This document shows, one piece after another, positions 1 to 10,071 of a DNA stretch of 64,000 nucleotides. Below the pieces are notes generated by a model. It did not search any database, was not told the DNA's origin, and saw only the letters and a list, made by a program, of their open reading frames with translations. The DNA lies in NCBI GenBank assembly GCA_019022495.1, contig JAFEKR010000024.1, positions 248,001 to 312,000 on the forward strand, given 5' to 3'. Each line of letters starts with the position of its first letter. The stretch's first letter is position 1. This stretch comes from Epichloe hybrida. Taxonomy: Eukaryota > Ascomycota > Sordariomycetes > Hypocreales > Clavicipitaceae. Both the position numbers and the translations under genes were made by a program.

Positions 1-1
1 G

Positions 2-1342
2 CCGCGAGTCAAATCCTACGACATTGACGTCGGGCCCATTATGCTGTCGGACTGGTACCATCGAGAATACTTTACCCTGGTAGAAGAAACAATGAAGCCC
101 AACGGTCGCCCCTTCAAGTCGGACACCAACTTGATCAACGGAAAAGCCAACTTTGACTGTTCAAAATTGCCACCGGACGACAAAACGCCCTGCCAGAGCA
201 ACGCCGGCATCGCCAAGTTCAGATTCAAGCGCGGCAAGACTCATCGCCTGCGACTCATCAACTCTGGCGGCGGGGCACTCCAGCGCTTCTCCATCGACGA
301 GCACACCATGACAGTCATCGCCAACGACTTTGTCCCAGTCAAACCCTACGACACCACAGTCGTGACTCTTGGCGTTGGCCAGCGAACCGACGTGCTCGTG
401 AAAGCTGACGGTGATCGCGACGCCTACTGGATGCGCAGCAACATTTCCGAGGCATGTAGTTTGGCAAATGACCCCCTTGCTCACGCATCAATCCACTATG
501 ACGATGCAGACGACTCCAAGGAGCCAGAGTCGCGGGCTTGGGATATCCCCGACCCCAAAACGTGTGCAAATGATGACTTGGCCCTTAGTAAACCATTCAT
601 GGAACGAAGGCCCATTGAGCCGGATTTGACGTATGACATGGAGGTGAAGGTATTCAAGAACGAAAGCAATATAACGTTGTGGTCCCTAGACGGCGTGACC
701 TTTCGAGGAAACTACAATAGTCCAACGTTGCTACTGAGCGCCCTGGGGAACCTTACCTTTGAAAAGCAGTGGAACGTCAAGAACACGGGTGCCGCAAAGA
801 GCGTTCGTGTAAATGTCATTAACAACACGCCCGTGTCGTACGTGCATCTCATTACTCCAGGATGAGCGGCAGAACGGACACGGATAGACTGCTGACACGT
901 ACATGATGACTAGGCACCCTGTGCATCTGCACGGATTCAACATGTACGTCCTCCACGAAGGACCCGGCCAGTGGGATGGCACCATGACCAACAGAGACAA
1001 TCCTCAGCGTCGCGATGTCGTGCAAGTCCGGAAGAACGGCCACCTTGTGATTCAGTTCGACGCGGCATCGAATCCAGGCATGTCTCACCCCGGAGTACCA
1101 GTGCTCCATGACCGTGCCAGAGGACAGATGACTGACGTGACGAATATTATGCAGGCGTTTGGCTGTTCCACTGCCATATAGCCTGGCACTCCTCCGCGGG
1201 GTTCCTCGCACAATTTCTCACCAATCCAGACAAAGTCGCCCAGTTCCAGCCCAGATTGCCTCAGGTTGTGGCCGAAACGTGTCGACAATGGGGCGACTGG
1301 ACGCATACAAACATCCCAGACCAGATCGATAGCGGCCTATGA
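2..1342 (+). CDS. Laccase (multicopper oxidase), 5' end cut by the window
   Basis: This is a secreted-type blue copper oxidase that oxidises phenols and reduces oxygen to water. The reading frame is open at the left edge and starts in the second cupredoxin region with DIDVGPIMLSDWYHREYF, so the first domain with its HWH and HSH copper ligands lies outside. Coding segments are 2-837, 914-1077 and 1155-1342 (395 residues). Joining them restores HPVHLHGFN and WLFHCHIAWHSSAGF, the ligands of the type 1 copper and the trinuclear cluster. The residue ten after the cluster Cys is Phe, the axial position linked in the family to high redox potential. Intron 1 (838-913) is GT-AG; intron 2 (1078-1154) is best read as GC-AG. 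The protein ends exactly in DSGL, the C-terminal plug seen in processed ascomycete laccases. It is convergent with the sirtuin gene. Confidence 0.93.
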
Positions 1343-1597
1343 GGAGTTGGCTGAACCACGAAACTAAGATGGAGCTTGGTTAATGTGCATGCTGTGTATC
1401 TTTAGACATTGGACATGATAGGATAACATATTAGTGCACACAAATTCAACCGATTGTTCATCGACGTGTTCCACGTGTCTTTTTTTTTTTCCCGAAGCAC
1501 TGTACTCGACCCAACGCCTTTTGTGAATCGCGATGCTTTGTTTTCACCAAGCAGCGTGATGAGCGCTTTTTACGGCGAAGGCTTTTCGTGCTCAATT
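1343..1597. other. Convergent intergenic spacer (3' ends of laccase and sirtuin)
   Basis: The laccase stop (1340-1342) and the sirtuin stop (1598-1600, minus strand) face each other across 255 bases. The spacer holds a T10 run near 1481-1490. I see no further coding potential and take it to be the two 3' untranslated regions. Confidence 0.6.
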
Positions 1598-2955
1598 CTA
1601 ATGGTCTTCGCCGGGCGCTTCTGGCTCAACCAACTTGGATGGTCGCGACTCCTTGGGCGTCTCCTCGTCAGATTGCTTCACCTCATCCACCTCGTCTGCA
1701 GGAGTCGGTGAGTCCTTGGCAGCGCCAGAACCAGCGCCAACAGAAGCTTGTGGGGAGGCAGCGTCCTCGGCGTCCATTTCCGGTTTCTCTGTTCCAGAGT
1801 CAAAGGCACTTCCGTAATCACTGCCCGAGTCTTCGAAATTGAGTGCCGATTCCATGCCCTCGGCCAATTTGTTGACTTCGTCCTCTACCTCTTGTCCCCG
1901 CTCCTTGGCACTTCGAAGCTGTCGTTCAGCTTCATCATGGCCAACAAGCCCCCGCCAATACGTCTCCAACTCTTCCCGCCAGCCCAGCTCGTCGGCCAAG
2001 TTTCGGATTCCGTCGTCGCAAGAGCCCAGCTCCATGACATCGTCTGCTCTGCCGCCGAGACTGCCCACTCTCTCCATGTTGAACAGCACGCGCGGCGTGC
2101 CCGGTCTCGCCATGTCCGGCAGCCCGGCGAATGGATAGACGGTCAAGCTCGTCCCCAGAATGAGCACCACGTCTGCCATGGCGGCTTGATGCGACTTCTC
2201 GCCAAACGCCGACGGGAGCGCCTCTCCGAAGAAGACGATGTCGGGCTTCACTATTCCGGCGCAGCCGGGCTCCTTGCAACGGGGGACCATGCCGCCGAGG
2301 ACATGATGCTCCATCTCTTCGTCGGGGAACCGCGCCTTGCACTCGATGCACCTCTGTGTCGCGAAACTGCCGTGCGCCTCAACGACCTTGTCGGCCGGGA
2401 CTCCGGCCCGTCTCTCGAGGCAGTCGATGTTCTGGGTGAAAAGCATCTGCAGGAGCCCTCTTCGGGCAAGCAGAGCGATGAAGGCGTGCGAGACGGTCGG
2501 GTGGAATTTCCCGGGGTACAGCTCTCGCGCGAGGACGTAGAACGGTTCCGGGTGGCGCCGGAAATAGGATATGTCGAACACGGCCTCGGCGTAGGGCAAC
2601 TTCAGCCGCGCGAGGTTACTGTATAGCCCTGTCTTCGGGGAGCGGAAGTCGGGTACTGCCAGGTTTCAGATCAGCCCGGAATACAACATGTTCCGAACAA
2701 TTTCCGGGGATTTTCCCTCTCTTTTTATTCTCTTTTGGGCAACACGCGGCGCCAACGGTGGTGAGCAGGGAGCAAGCAGCAGGATTAATGATGTTACGCA
2801 CTTCCCGCGGCTGTGGATGTTCCAGCACCCGTCAACACCACAATTCTCTTCTTGCCGCCATTTTTGATGTAGTCTGCCACGGCAGATAATGACCTGTCCT
2901 TCAGAGTCTCCGGTGAGACAGCGTCGTCAACGATGGTCGACTCCTCTTGGCCCAT
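1598..2955 (-). CDS. HST2: NAD-dependent protein deacetylase, Hst2-type sirtuin
   Basis: This is a class I sirtuin that removes acetyl groups from lysines using NAD. Exon 1 is 2802-2955 and exon 2 is 1598-2655, with intron 2656-2801 (donor GTGCGT, acceptor GCAG); the product is 403 residues. Splicing rebuilds the NAD-binding motif GAGTSTAAGIPDFRSP at about residues 40-55. Further motifs are TQNIDCLER, the catalytic His in EAHGSF, a zinc site CIEC...RCKEPGC, IVKPDIVFFGE and GTSLTVYPF. The C-terminal 100 or so residues are acidic and low in complexity, as in fungal Hst2 proteins. The start at 2955 was chosen because MGQEES matches the family N terminus; the upstream in-frame Met at 3201 would add a basic stretch not expected in the family. 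Gly2 makes N-myristoylation possible. The third motif residue is Thr where Ile or Ala is usual. Confidence 0.93.
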
Positions 2956-3662
2956 TCTGCGACGGAGCCGGCGTGGGAGCCGGGAGCTTTGATTCTTGCG
3001 ATCGCGGCGTCTTCGGCCTATTTTGGCGGTGCAATGGGGGAAACAGCCGAGGCGGTACAATGCCGAAGCTGTGATTGTGCTGAAGTTGTTGTGGGCGGTT
3101 TCGCGAGATCTCTCGGTCTCGGCTTTTTCTTGCTTGTATTTCTTTGCCTTGCCTTGGACCTGTGGCGGTTGGCGAGCGCGGGGGTTTCCTCGTTCCTCCA
3201 CTCAGTCGGGCAGTCCACCACCCGTGTTGGTTGCATCATATGGCAGTATCTTATCGATAAGATGTTTTCAGCAACACGGTGCATGGGAAACAACATGCAA
3301 GACATTGCAGGTCGAGGGGCGTCATCAGCAAGTTGTACCACGGCTATTGAATTCGCACAGAACGAACCGTGGAATTGCAATTTCCCATGTCAGTCAGCCT
3401 CCATGAGTGGCTTGTGTTGCGCCGCCGGCTGGCTGAGCCAGACTGGGCTGGTGCGAAGTTTAATCACCAATGAATTGAATTTGTTCCATGGCGGGCTGCA
3501 GTCATGCACACCTGACGACCAAGCAACCATTTGGAACCATTTGGCATCATGAATCATTTCCTATTCCTATCCGTGACAATATCAACGCCAAGCAATGCCC
3601 GTATCGACGCCCCAGACAATCACAGTTTACCGCCTCTTTATAGCTTTTATGAATCCTTCTTC
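2956..3662. other. Intergenic region upstream of the sirtuin gene
   Basis: These 707 bases lie between the sirtuin start and the stop of the NC2-beta gene; both genes are on the minus strand. They should hold the sirtuin promoter and 5' leader plus the NC2-beta 3' untranslated region. A perfect 16-bp GATA palindrome is listed separately. Open frames here show no recognisable protein. Confidence 0.5.
3248..3263. promoter_or_regulatory. Palindromic double GATA site
   Basis: The 16-bp perfect palindrome ATCTTATCGATAAGAT contains two overlapping, opposed GATAA sites (HGATAR, the core bound by fungal GATA factors). It sits about 295 bases upstream of the sirtuin start codon. Binding is inferred from the motif alone. 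Confidence 0.35.
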
Positions 3663-4808
3663 TCATCCGTGTCGCTCTCTCGCCTGAGCAAACTGCTCCT
3701 CTTGCAAGCGGGCGAGCTCTTCCATGGACATGCCGCTACTAGCGAATTTGTCCGCCTTCTTCTCTCGGCCCTAGTGTATCGCACCATGTTAGCGAACATG
3801 AGTCAATGTTGGCCATGAATACAGCGCACCTTCTGTGTTTCCTTGTGTTCTGCAGCAGCTTCCATGACGGCAGGGACATAGTCCGAGAATCCAAGCTGCT
3901 CGAGCGCCTTGGTGATGTGGTCACATGCAATTGTCTTTTTTGCTTCCTTCTCCGAGATCTCATTTGCCTCAGAGGAGATGAGGGTGATGAACTCGACGCA
4001 GCACTCTATAAGAAGGTCCCTGGCCTCTCTGGCAAATGCTATGCCGCCTTGTGCTGGGAGAATCTCACCGACAATCTTTTGGACAGTGGCTGCGGAGCAT
4101 GGATTAGTTATCGATCAAGATAACACAAACGATGGCATCGAGGTTTCGAAAACTCACCTTTGGGCAGAGACAAATCGTCATTACCTAGAAAGAAAGCGAC
4201 TGGTCAGCTTGTGATTCGCATATGATGTGAATGATGGGGAGTAGCCGACATGGACCAATGCCTGAATCTACTGCGGCCCAGTATCGATCCTGCGCGGGGA
4301 GAGAACGCATTGATTGAGAGAGACGAGAAGAAAAAAGTCGGAAAAAAAAAAAAGGGGTGCTTTGTGTGCTTCGTGTGCTTCGAGTTTGACATCAGAAACT
4401 TGCCCCAGGAACAGAGCAGCTTCATATATCTGCCAATAGACGGAGGTCAAGGCAGTAGCTACGAACACCAGAGCAGGTAGTCGCGTTGCAGCCCAACACA
4501 CAACGTGGCAATCGACACATGCCTGTGCGAGATATGGCTCTTTTCATTAATCAGTGAGAGCCAGAGGCAGAGGCTGATGCAACGCGCGCGCGTAAGCCTC
4601 GATGGAGTGATGCACAGCCGATGAACTGGTCCAACGCAGCAAACAAGGGTGTGAGTACTGAGTGGCCGCATGTACATCCTTGTGGTCTGAATCCATGGGA
4701 ACACAGTTGTACGAAGCAATGAAAGATGAAGAACCAGGAGTCACGTCACCGAGGTGGGATGCGCGCCATGGTGAATGATGTCTTACCTGAGAATTCGTGG
4801 TCCGACAT
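3663..4808 (-). CDS. NCB2: NC2-beta (Dr1) histone-fold transcription regulator
   Basis: This is the beta subunit of negative cofactor 2, which dimerises through a histone fold with NC2-alpha and binds TBP on promoter DNA. Four exons, 4787-4808, 4158-4184, 3830-4089 and 3663-3770, give 138 residues, close to the normal size. The joined product begins MSDHEFSGNDDLSLPKATVQ and continues through KIVGEILP, GIAFAREARDLLIECCVEF, EANEISEKEAKKTI and DHITKALEQLGFSDYV, the histone-fold helices, and ends in a Gln/Arg-rich tail (QEEQFAQARERHG). All four junctions keep frame. Introns are 4185-4786 (602 bp, long for this genome), 4090-4157 and 3771-3829. The first exon codes for only seven residues plus one base. 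The leader upstream of the ATG is rich in ACACCCAGCA repeats and CT tracts. Confidence 0.93.
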
Positions 4809-6255
4809 TTTATCGGATGTTGTGTGTTGCTGGGTGTTGCTGGGTGTTGTTGTGTGTAGTGTCCAGGGGATAGAGACACAGAGCGAGCGCTGCAAGGCTC
4901 CAAAAAAAAATAGAGAATAAATAAAGAGAGCTAATCAGACGCCAAGACAATTTTTTCAAAAATAACCATCTACTGAATAATGGCCTGCTTTCGGTAGTAG
5001 ATGCAGAGGCGGTCATGCGAACAGCCGGCGTCAGGACTTTTTGTTCGACGTCGATGCTGTGAACGACGGATTTGACGCGCCACGATCGACCACCTGGGTA
5101 GTTGGTTGAGCGCAAGCAAGGTGGTTGACCAGATGGTGGGGCAGCGCTCGCAAATACAGTTGACCGGAAGGGAGCAACGGGGACTTATTATAGCTCGCTC
5201 GTCGGGGGCAACGTCTGGGCTGATAGCGGGGCACCACTGCCGCACCAGGGACTGGATTGGATCCAGCTGCCGCTGTGGCCACTCATCAAAGTGCACTGGG
5301 GCGGAGGTTGTTAGTGCACCTCGCTGCCTCGCTGTTCTGCCTGGCCAAGACCTCAGGCTCGAGTGGTTCCATGCTCCAGTCTTTGTGCACGTGCCAGCGG
5401 GGCCTGCATGTAAAAACAACAGAAAAAAAAAATTATTCCATTTCATTTTCTGCTCCTTCTTCCCAACGTGTAGCCTCGAGGTTCCGTGAGCTCTACATTG
5501 TACTCTACACGGAGCCTCGCTCCCGCGCCAGCGGCTGCGCCAACGAGCCAAATTTACTCACAAAATTACCCGTCATACCTGGTTTGGCTTTGGTAAGGTA
5601 AGAACCGCACCACCTGCACGCCATCTCCCTTTTCAATGATGAAATACGTTGTCGCCCCAGTCTGAGGAGGTTCGACAAGCCTCTTTGCTGACACGACTCG
5701 TCTTATGCCAATTAGACACTACTGATCCTATACCACACCTTGGATTCATGTTTGATTTCTTTTATAGATGCATTTGAAGCTAACAAAAGCTGCAGTCCGT
5801 TGAGATACCGAATCCCCATGAACTGCTGTGATGCCTTTGTGCTATCTGGTACTATCAAATACCGATCAATCATGACGGAGAAATGTCGATAGCCTGAGCA
5901 CAACACTCAGAATCGCGGGCAATGGAAAACCTCTGCGATGCGGGCAGGCTGACCTTGCCTTGACCTAGGCTTATTGTATTGTCCTAGCTCGACGGGTGTT
6001 CTGCCTAGCTGTTGATTGACGAGGTAAGAAGAGTCTTGTTGTGCTTGTGATATCGTACCGTGATATGTTTGCTATGATGAAGAAACTTACATTCCATGCT
6101 AATACCGAACGCAAGAATGTGGAGTAAATTAAGAGCTTTTCATCTTTCGACTGACTGCAAACCTTCCTTGCTCATGCTTTCAACATGCTTTATTTTCTAT
6201 GGAGTTCAAGCTAACACACCGTTGAAAGTTGCAGATGATGCTCTCCTCTCCGCCC
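4809..6255. other. Gene-poor spacer between NC2-beta and the SDR gene
   Basis: The first 120 bases are the CA- and CT-rich promoter and leader of NC2-beta (minus strand). Bases about 4980-5560 are GC-rich, with overlapping open frames on the minus strand (4970-5551, 5031-5282, 4810-5115) and the plus strand (5106-5489). None matches a family I recognise, and no splice model joins them convincingly. Bases 5600-6255 are of ordinary composition with no supported gene and should include the 3' untranslated region of the SDR gene. Confidence 0.4.
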
Positions 6256-7289
6256 CTATCCTTGATACGAAGCCAATTCCGGTGAGTTCCATCTGGCCGT
6301 CGTGTTAGTGTGATGCATACAAAACCGAGTTGGAATTCAACGTACGACAAATTGTGGCCGCTCAAATCTTTATTGGGACAAGCCACGAATCTCGCAATTA
6401 CATTGCCAGGTTGCTCAGGTTTAAGTAGTTGACCTTGCTCGAACGCGTCGATGAAAGTGTCGTACTGCGCCCTGTCCATGGAGTCCTGTCCTGACGAGCG
6501 AATCTGACCCTGCATGTCTGTATCAACCCGACCGGGCTCCACCGCGACGCTGGTTATGTCCTTCTCTTCAAATGCCAGATGTGTAGATAGGGAATTCAGG
6601 GCTGCTTTGGATGACCCGTAAGCACTCCAGCCCTGGTAGGCGCGCCTGGCTGCTCCAGATGACACCCACAGGATGCAGCCCTTGCTCTTGCGAATCTCGG
6701 GAATTGCGGCTTGGGCCTGGTTGATTGAAATGGGCAGCGATTGATGTTTGTCAGAAATAATAAGAATACAAAAGTAATGAGAGTTTTCATGATGTCCAAT
6801 CGCAACCATACCATTGCCAAACAACTGAAGACGTTGACGTCATAAAGGGTTTTAAAAGCATCGATCGAAGTCTTTTCAAACTTTTCCGACACCAGAAGTC
6901 CGTGATTGAGCACGAGACCATCCAGTTGACCAAATGCTTCGACGGCCAAGCGGGTGAGCTTTCCTGGCATCTACTCCGTTGCGAGCACCAGTTAGCGTCG
7001 ATGCGCTTGTGAGCGAGACGTCATGCCACATCTGGAGCAAGCCTTGGAGGCCGCTGCTTAACATTTTATTTGGGAGTTCCGGAGATGGATGGGGAGACGA
7101 CACCTCTGAATCCGTCATGTCACCTGCTATATATTCGACTTGCCCAGGATGGGCCCTTTTCAGAGATTCCAACGGCTCGGCTGAGCGAGCAGCCAGGACG
7201 AGCTTATGCGATTGACCGAGGAGGAACTTGGAGATGGCTGCGCCGAGGCCTTTGCTGGCCCCGGTGACAATGATGACTTTGTGTGGCAT
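6256..7289 (-). CDS. Short-chain dehydrogenase/reductase (NADP-type, YIR035C/benzil reductase-like)
   Basis: This is a classical SDR of 250 residues from four exons: 7104-7289, 6812-6970, 6346-6716 and 6256-6292. The Rossmann glycine motif is TGASKGLG near residue 9. LVLNHG stands at the place of the usual NNAG. The active-site Ser lies in LWVSSGAA and the catalytic pair in YGSSK. PGRVDTDMQ closes the cofactor pocket. The last 53-bp intron (6293-6345) is needed: reading through it gives an unlike tail, while splicing gives LSGHNLSWNSPELASYQG, the usual family ending. The other introns are 6971-7103 and 6717-6811. The start at 7289 (MPHKVIIVTGAS) places the glycine motif correctly. The substrate cannot be told from sequence. 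The relation to YIR035C-type reductases is by motif resemblance. Confidence 0.9.
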
Positions 7290-7679
7290 GATTTGGAAAA
7301 ACTGCTTGGTACGGAGTCGCGGGTGCAAGTGCGAGATGAAGAAGGTCCCGAGTTGTTGTGGGAGGAAGAAGACTTTTGGGTGCTCATCTCGTGGCGACTT
7401 TTACGACTTTCCATCCGCGGACTTGGGAGTGTGGAGACATGTATCGCTCTGGTGTGCCGATGGCGGGGCACGAACGACGCACATTCACTCGTAAAGTTGA
7501 CCCTGATGCCCTCATGACTCAAACAGCGAGACCGACTGCATTAATCACGGAACAAAGCAAGAAGGGGAAGAAATCGCCGTGACAAACCATGGCCACCACC
7601 CGTCATGGTATCAGGCGCCGGGATTGATTGGATTTGGCCTCTTCAGTTGTCCACGGCTTGGCCATATTGAGAAGGCTGC
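7290..7679. other. Intergenic region upstream of the SDR gene
   Basis: These 390 bases lie between the SDR start (7289) and the homocysteine methyltransferase stop (7680), both on the minus strand. They should contain the SDR promoter and leader and the 3' untranslated region of the upstream gene. I see no further gene; open frames here show no family motif. Confidence 0.5.
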
Positions 7680-8705
7680 TCACAGCAAGACCTTTCGCAA
7701 TCGCGAGATGTCCTCCGAGCTGGCCATACAACAGCCTCCAACTACGATCTGCTTCCATTGTCCACGCGACTCTGTCCCCCTCACAGCCCCGGCGAGCTGC
7801 TCTTCCCAGGGCACCCTCTTCACGTCCTTGGTGTCGCCTGGGACTTCCCACTTCTGCGTAGTAGTGTTGTATACTTCACCATTCGTTCCATCAGGATACA
7901 AGACCAATGCCGGCCACTCCTTGACAAGTCCCTGGCGAACCATGTCTCGCATGGTCGCCTCGTATCTCTTGAGTGTCGAGGGCAATTTCCACACCTTGGT
8001 GCAGTTGATGCCCACGCCCCAGGGTACTGACCTGGCCAGGCTCGAGTCCAACATTGCCCGCAGTGCCTCCTCTATGGTTTCGCCAGTCGGAAGAGCCTCG
8101 CCATCACCAGGGTAGAGACAGGACATCCAGAAAGGAAGCCCCGACAGCTCGGACACCGAATCAAGAGCTCTGCGCATGGCGGCTATCTCGTCCACGCGCG
8201 GAATGGTCTCCATCGCGATGTAGGCCACCCGAGAGGATATGCTCGGTACTTTGGCGAACAAGGCCAGCCTCTCGCGATGCCACTGATACAGCGCACTCTG
8301 CGAACCATGCTCGTCGTCGTAGATGCCGCTGTACTCTTGACTGGGAATCATGCAGGCGCCGTAGGGACCGAGGCTCAGCGCAACAGAACCATGGTGCTGT
8401 CGCGTGGCGCTTTCCGCAATGGCAATTGCCCTTTCTAGGAATCGGGGGATTTCGCTGGTTATGATTCCTGCGGGAAACTCGTCGCTTTTGGTATCGTTGA
8501 AGCCTTTGATGGAGACTTGGTACGTTGCCGTGAGGAGAAGATGGACCGGAACTCGCCCGAAATCGGATTGGCACTGTAGAAGGGTTTCGGGGTCAGACAC
8601 GAGCAGGTCGCTTGACCAGAGGGGCGTGGATGAACCAAATGTGGTCTTGTAATTTTGTTCCAGGGAAGTACCGAGTCCACCGTCCAGAATGAGGATCGGC
8701 GCCAT
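7680..8705 (-). CDS. Homocysteine S-methyltransferase (Mht1/Sam4-like)
   Basis: This single-exon gene of 341 residues belongs to the family that transfers a methyl group from S-methylmethionine or S-adenosylmethionine to homocysteine, giving methionine. The start MAPILILDGGLGTSLE holds the DGGLGT motif at the top of the barrel. Zinc ligands are visible as the Cys in GINCTKV near residue 235 and the paired Cys in VVGGCCMAS near residue 325. METIP and the SLGPYGA segment are also typical. The length agrees with yeast Mht1 and Sam4, and nothing suggests an intron or damage. It is the last intact gene before the repeat-rich DNA: its promoter lies in the 130 bases before the RIP-mutated block and includes a C8G8 palindrome. 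Confidence 0.93.
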   Translation of the reverse strand: MAPILILDGGLGTSLEQNYKTTFGSSTPLWSSDLLVSDPETLLQCQSDFGRVPVHLLLTATYQVSIKGFNDTKSDEFPAGIITSEIPRFLERAIAIAESATRQHHGSVALSLGPYGACMIPSQEYSGIYDDEHGSQSALYQWHRERLALFAKVPSISSRVAYIAMETIPRVDEIAAMRRALDSVSELSGLPFWMSCLYPGDGEALPTGETIEEALRAMLDSSLARSVPWGVGINCTKVWKLPSTLKRYEATMRDMVRQGLVKEWPALVLYPDGTNGEVYNTTTQKWEVPGDTKDVKRVPWEEQLAGAVRGTESRGQWKQIVVGGCCMASSEDISRLRKVLL

Positions 8706-8769
8706 GGCTTTTGCGTTTTGACGCAGTTGACGAGTTTACGATCTTATCGTAGGTTGCGCCATTCTTGTG

Positions 8770-8787
8770 GCCCCCCCCGGGGGGGGC
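8770..8787. repeat. GC homopolymer palindrome (C8G8)
   Basis: A run of eight C followed by eight G forms an 18-bp perfect palindrome with its flanking G and C. It lies about 65 bases upstream of the methyltransferase start and 50 bases before the TA-rich block. It could form a hairpin or be an assembly weak spot. Confidence 0.7.
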
Positions 8788-8837
8788 TGGGAACGCCCCA
8801 CTGATGCGCTGTTGCAGAAGTGGCACCTTCCTTGGAA

Positions 8838-9395
8838 AGGCCTTTATTTATAAATAAGGGGCTAGGGTAATATAAAATCTCTTTACCCCCTTATATATTA
8901 ATAAGAAAAGGCGCTATAAATAGTATAAAGTAAACTCTTTACCTAATCCATAGCTAACTTATACCTAGCCCTATCTTGAGTGCGCTAGCTTTTAGACAAC
9001 TGCGCCCGTCTGGATTACACCCTTAGACCTAGCAAGCTTTAGTTAATATACGGGCGCCCCTATACCTCTTGCCTAGCTATCCCTTTATTCTCATATATAT
9101 ATACTTCCTATTTTTAATATATAAGGTAAAGTATAATACTATAGCACTAGATATAGCAGACTACTAGAATACCTATAGTATAACCCTTATAGTATATGGT
9201 ATTACTAAGCTTTTCTATATAGTAAGCTACAAGAAGGAAATCAACTTGTAAGTCCTTGCCTTCTTTATCTCTTATAAGTATTAGCTTATGCAAATTTATA
9301 GCTATTATTTAATAATTTAAGGGAAGGATATAAAGTACTATTACTACCTAATTTACGAGTTTAGTTTTATAAAACTAGATAGTAAGGATAAGTGA
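8838..9395. repeat. RIP-degraded repeat remnant, unclassified
   Basis: Composition switches abruptly to TA-rich DNA after CCTTTATTTATAAATAAGG and back to normal near 9395. The segment has stop codons in all frames and TpA excess like the large repeat block further right, so it is probably an old transposon fragment. I found no LTR, terminal repeat or domain, and no match to the families resolved elsewhere in the window. Confidence 0.55.
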
Positions 9396-9695
9396 ACTAC
9401 GTACTGTTTTACGAAGAACGTGTATAACATCTGGATGCCGCAGCATTTCAAGAGGATCTGTTCGGCTATCGACCAGTTGCCAGCTGACCTGGAATTCAAT
9501 GTGCCCTCGCTTGCGGAGACTGGACTGTCACAAAGCTTGGAGAGCCATGGTCTGTCAGAGTCAGATGTTGGCTCCTCGTCTCTTCCAGCAGAAGATAGCC
9601 AGCCAGGTAACGCCGATGCACCCAAGGCTACTCCAGATGCTTCCTTCACTGAAACTGGGGGAGCAAAGAGGAGGAAGGGCAAGACAAAGAGATGA
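9396..9695 (+). pseudogene. C-terminal remnant of an unknown protein, cut at the repeat border
   Basis: An open frame runs from just after an in-frame TGA at 9393 to a stop at 9693-9695. It contains IWMPQHFKRICSAI, then a Ser/Pro/Asp-rich stretch and a basic end KRRKGKTKR resembling a nuclear signal. It starts exactly where TA-rich repeat DNA ends and has no ATG before internal Met codons, so I read it as the tail of a gene whose 5' part was lost. Codon use looks like host DNA. I do not recognise the family. It may be no gene at all. Confidence 0.3.
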
Positions 9696-10071
9696 ACAAG
9701 CAGTCTAATACAGCGGGTGCTTAACCTATCTTGACTGTACGGACATGCTACGCCAACTCTGCCTATTTTCTTCAATGATTCGAATCTCGATGATACTAGT
9801 CGGTTGTTTGGTCGTCGAGCCTGTAATAAATTACTCAAGGAACGCGGATATCTTCCTTTGCGGCTAGTATAAGCAAGGCTGAGAGAGCCCCCTGATATGC
9901 CCTTGGCCTCGCCATTAAATAATATTATCGAGAAAGCCTCCTTGCCCTGCTACGGTACCTTTATAGATATTCATGAGAGGCATGCCGAACCGGTTAGTCT
10001 AATACGTATGTATAGTCGAATAGTTATATTTGTTCGCAATACGTAGAACGGCAGCCACCTCCTTTGATGAA
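9696..10071. other. Intergenic, no gene seen
   Basis: Ordinary composition with no RIP signature. It lies between the truncated ORF and the 3' end of the APH-type kinase gene, and I see no motif or coding frame worth calling. Confidence 0.4.

Noticed and set aside
1748..2626. Long plus-strand frame of 292 residues across the sirtuin gene
   Set aside because: Antisense shadow of the GC-rich sirtuin exon; no family motif, while the minus strand has all sirtuin motifs.
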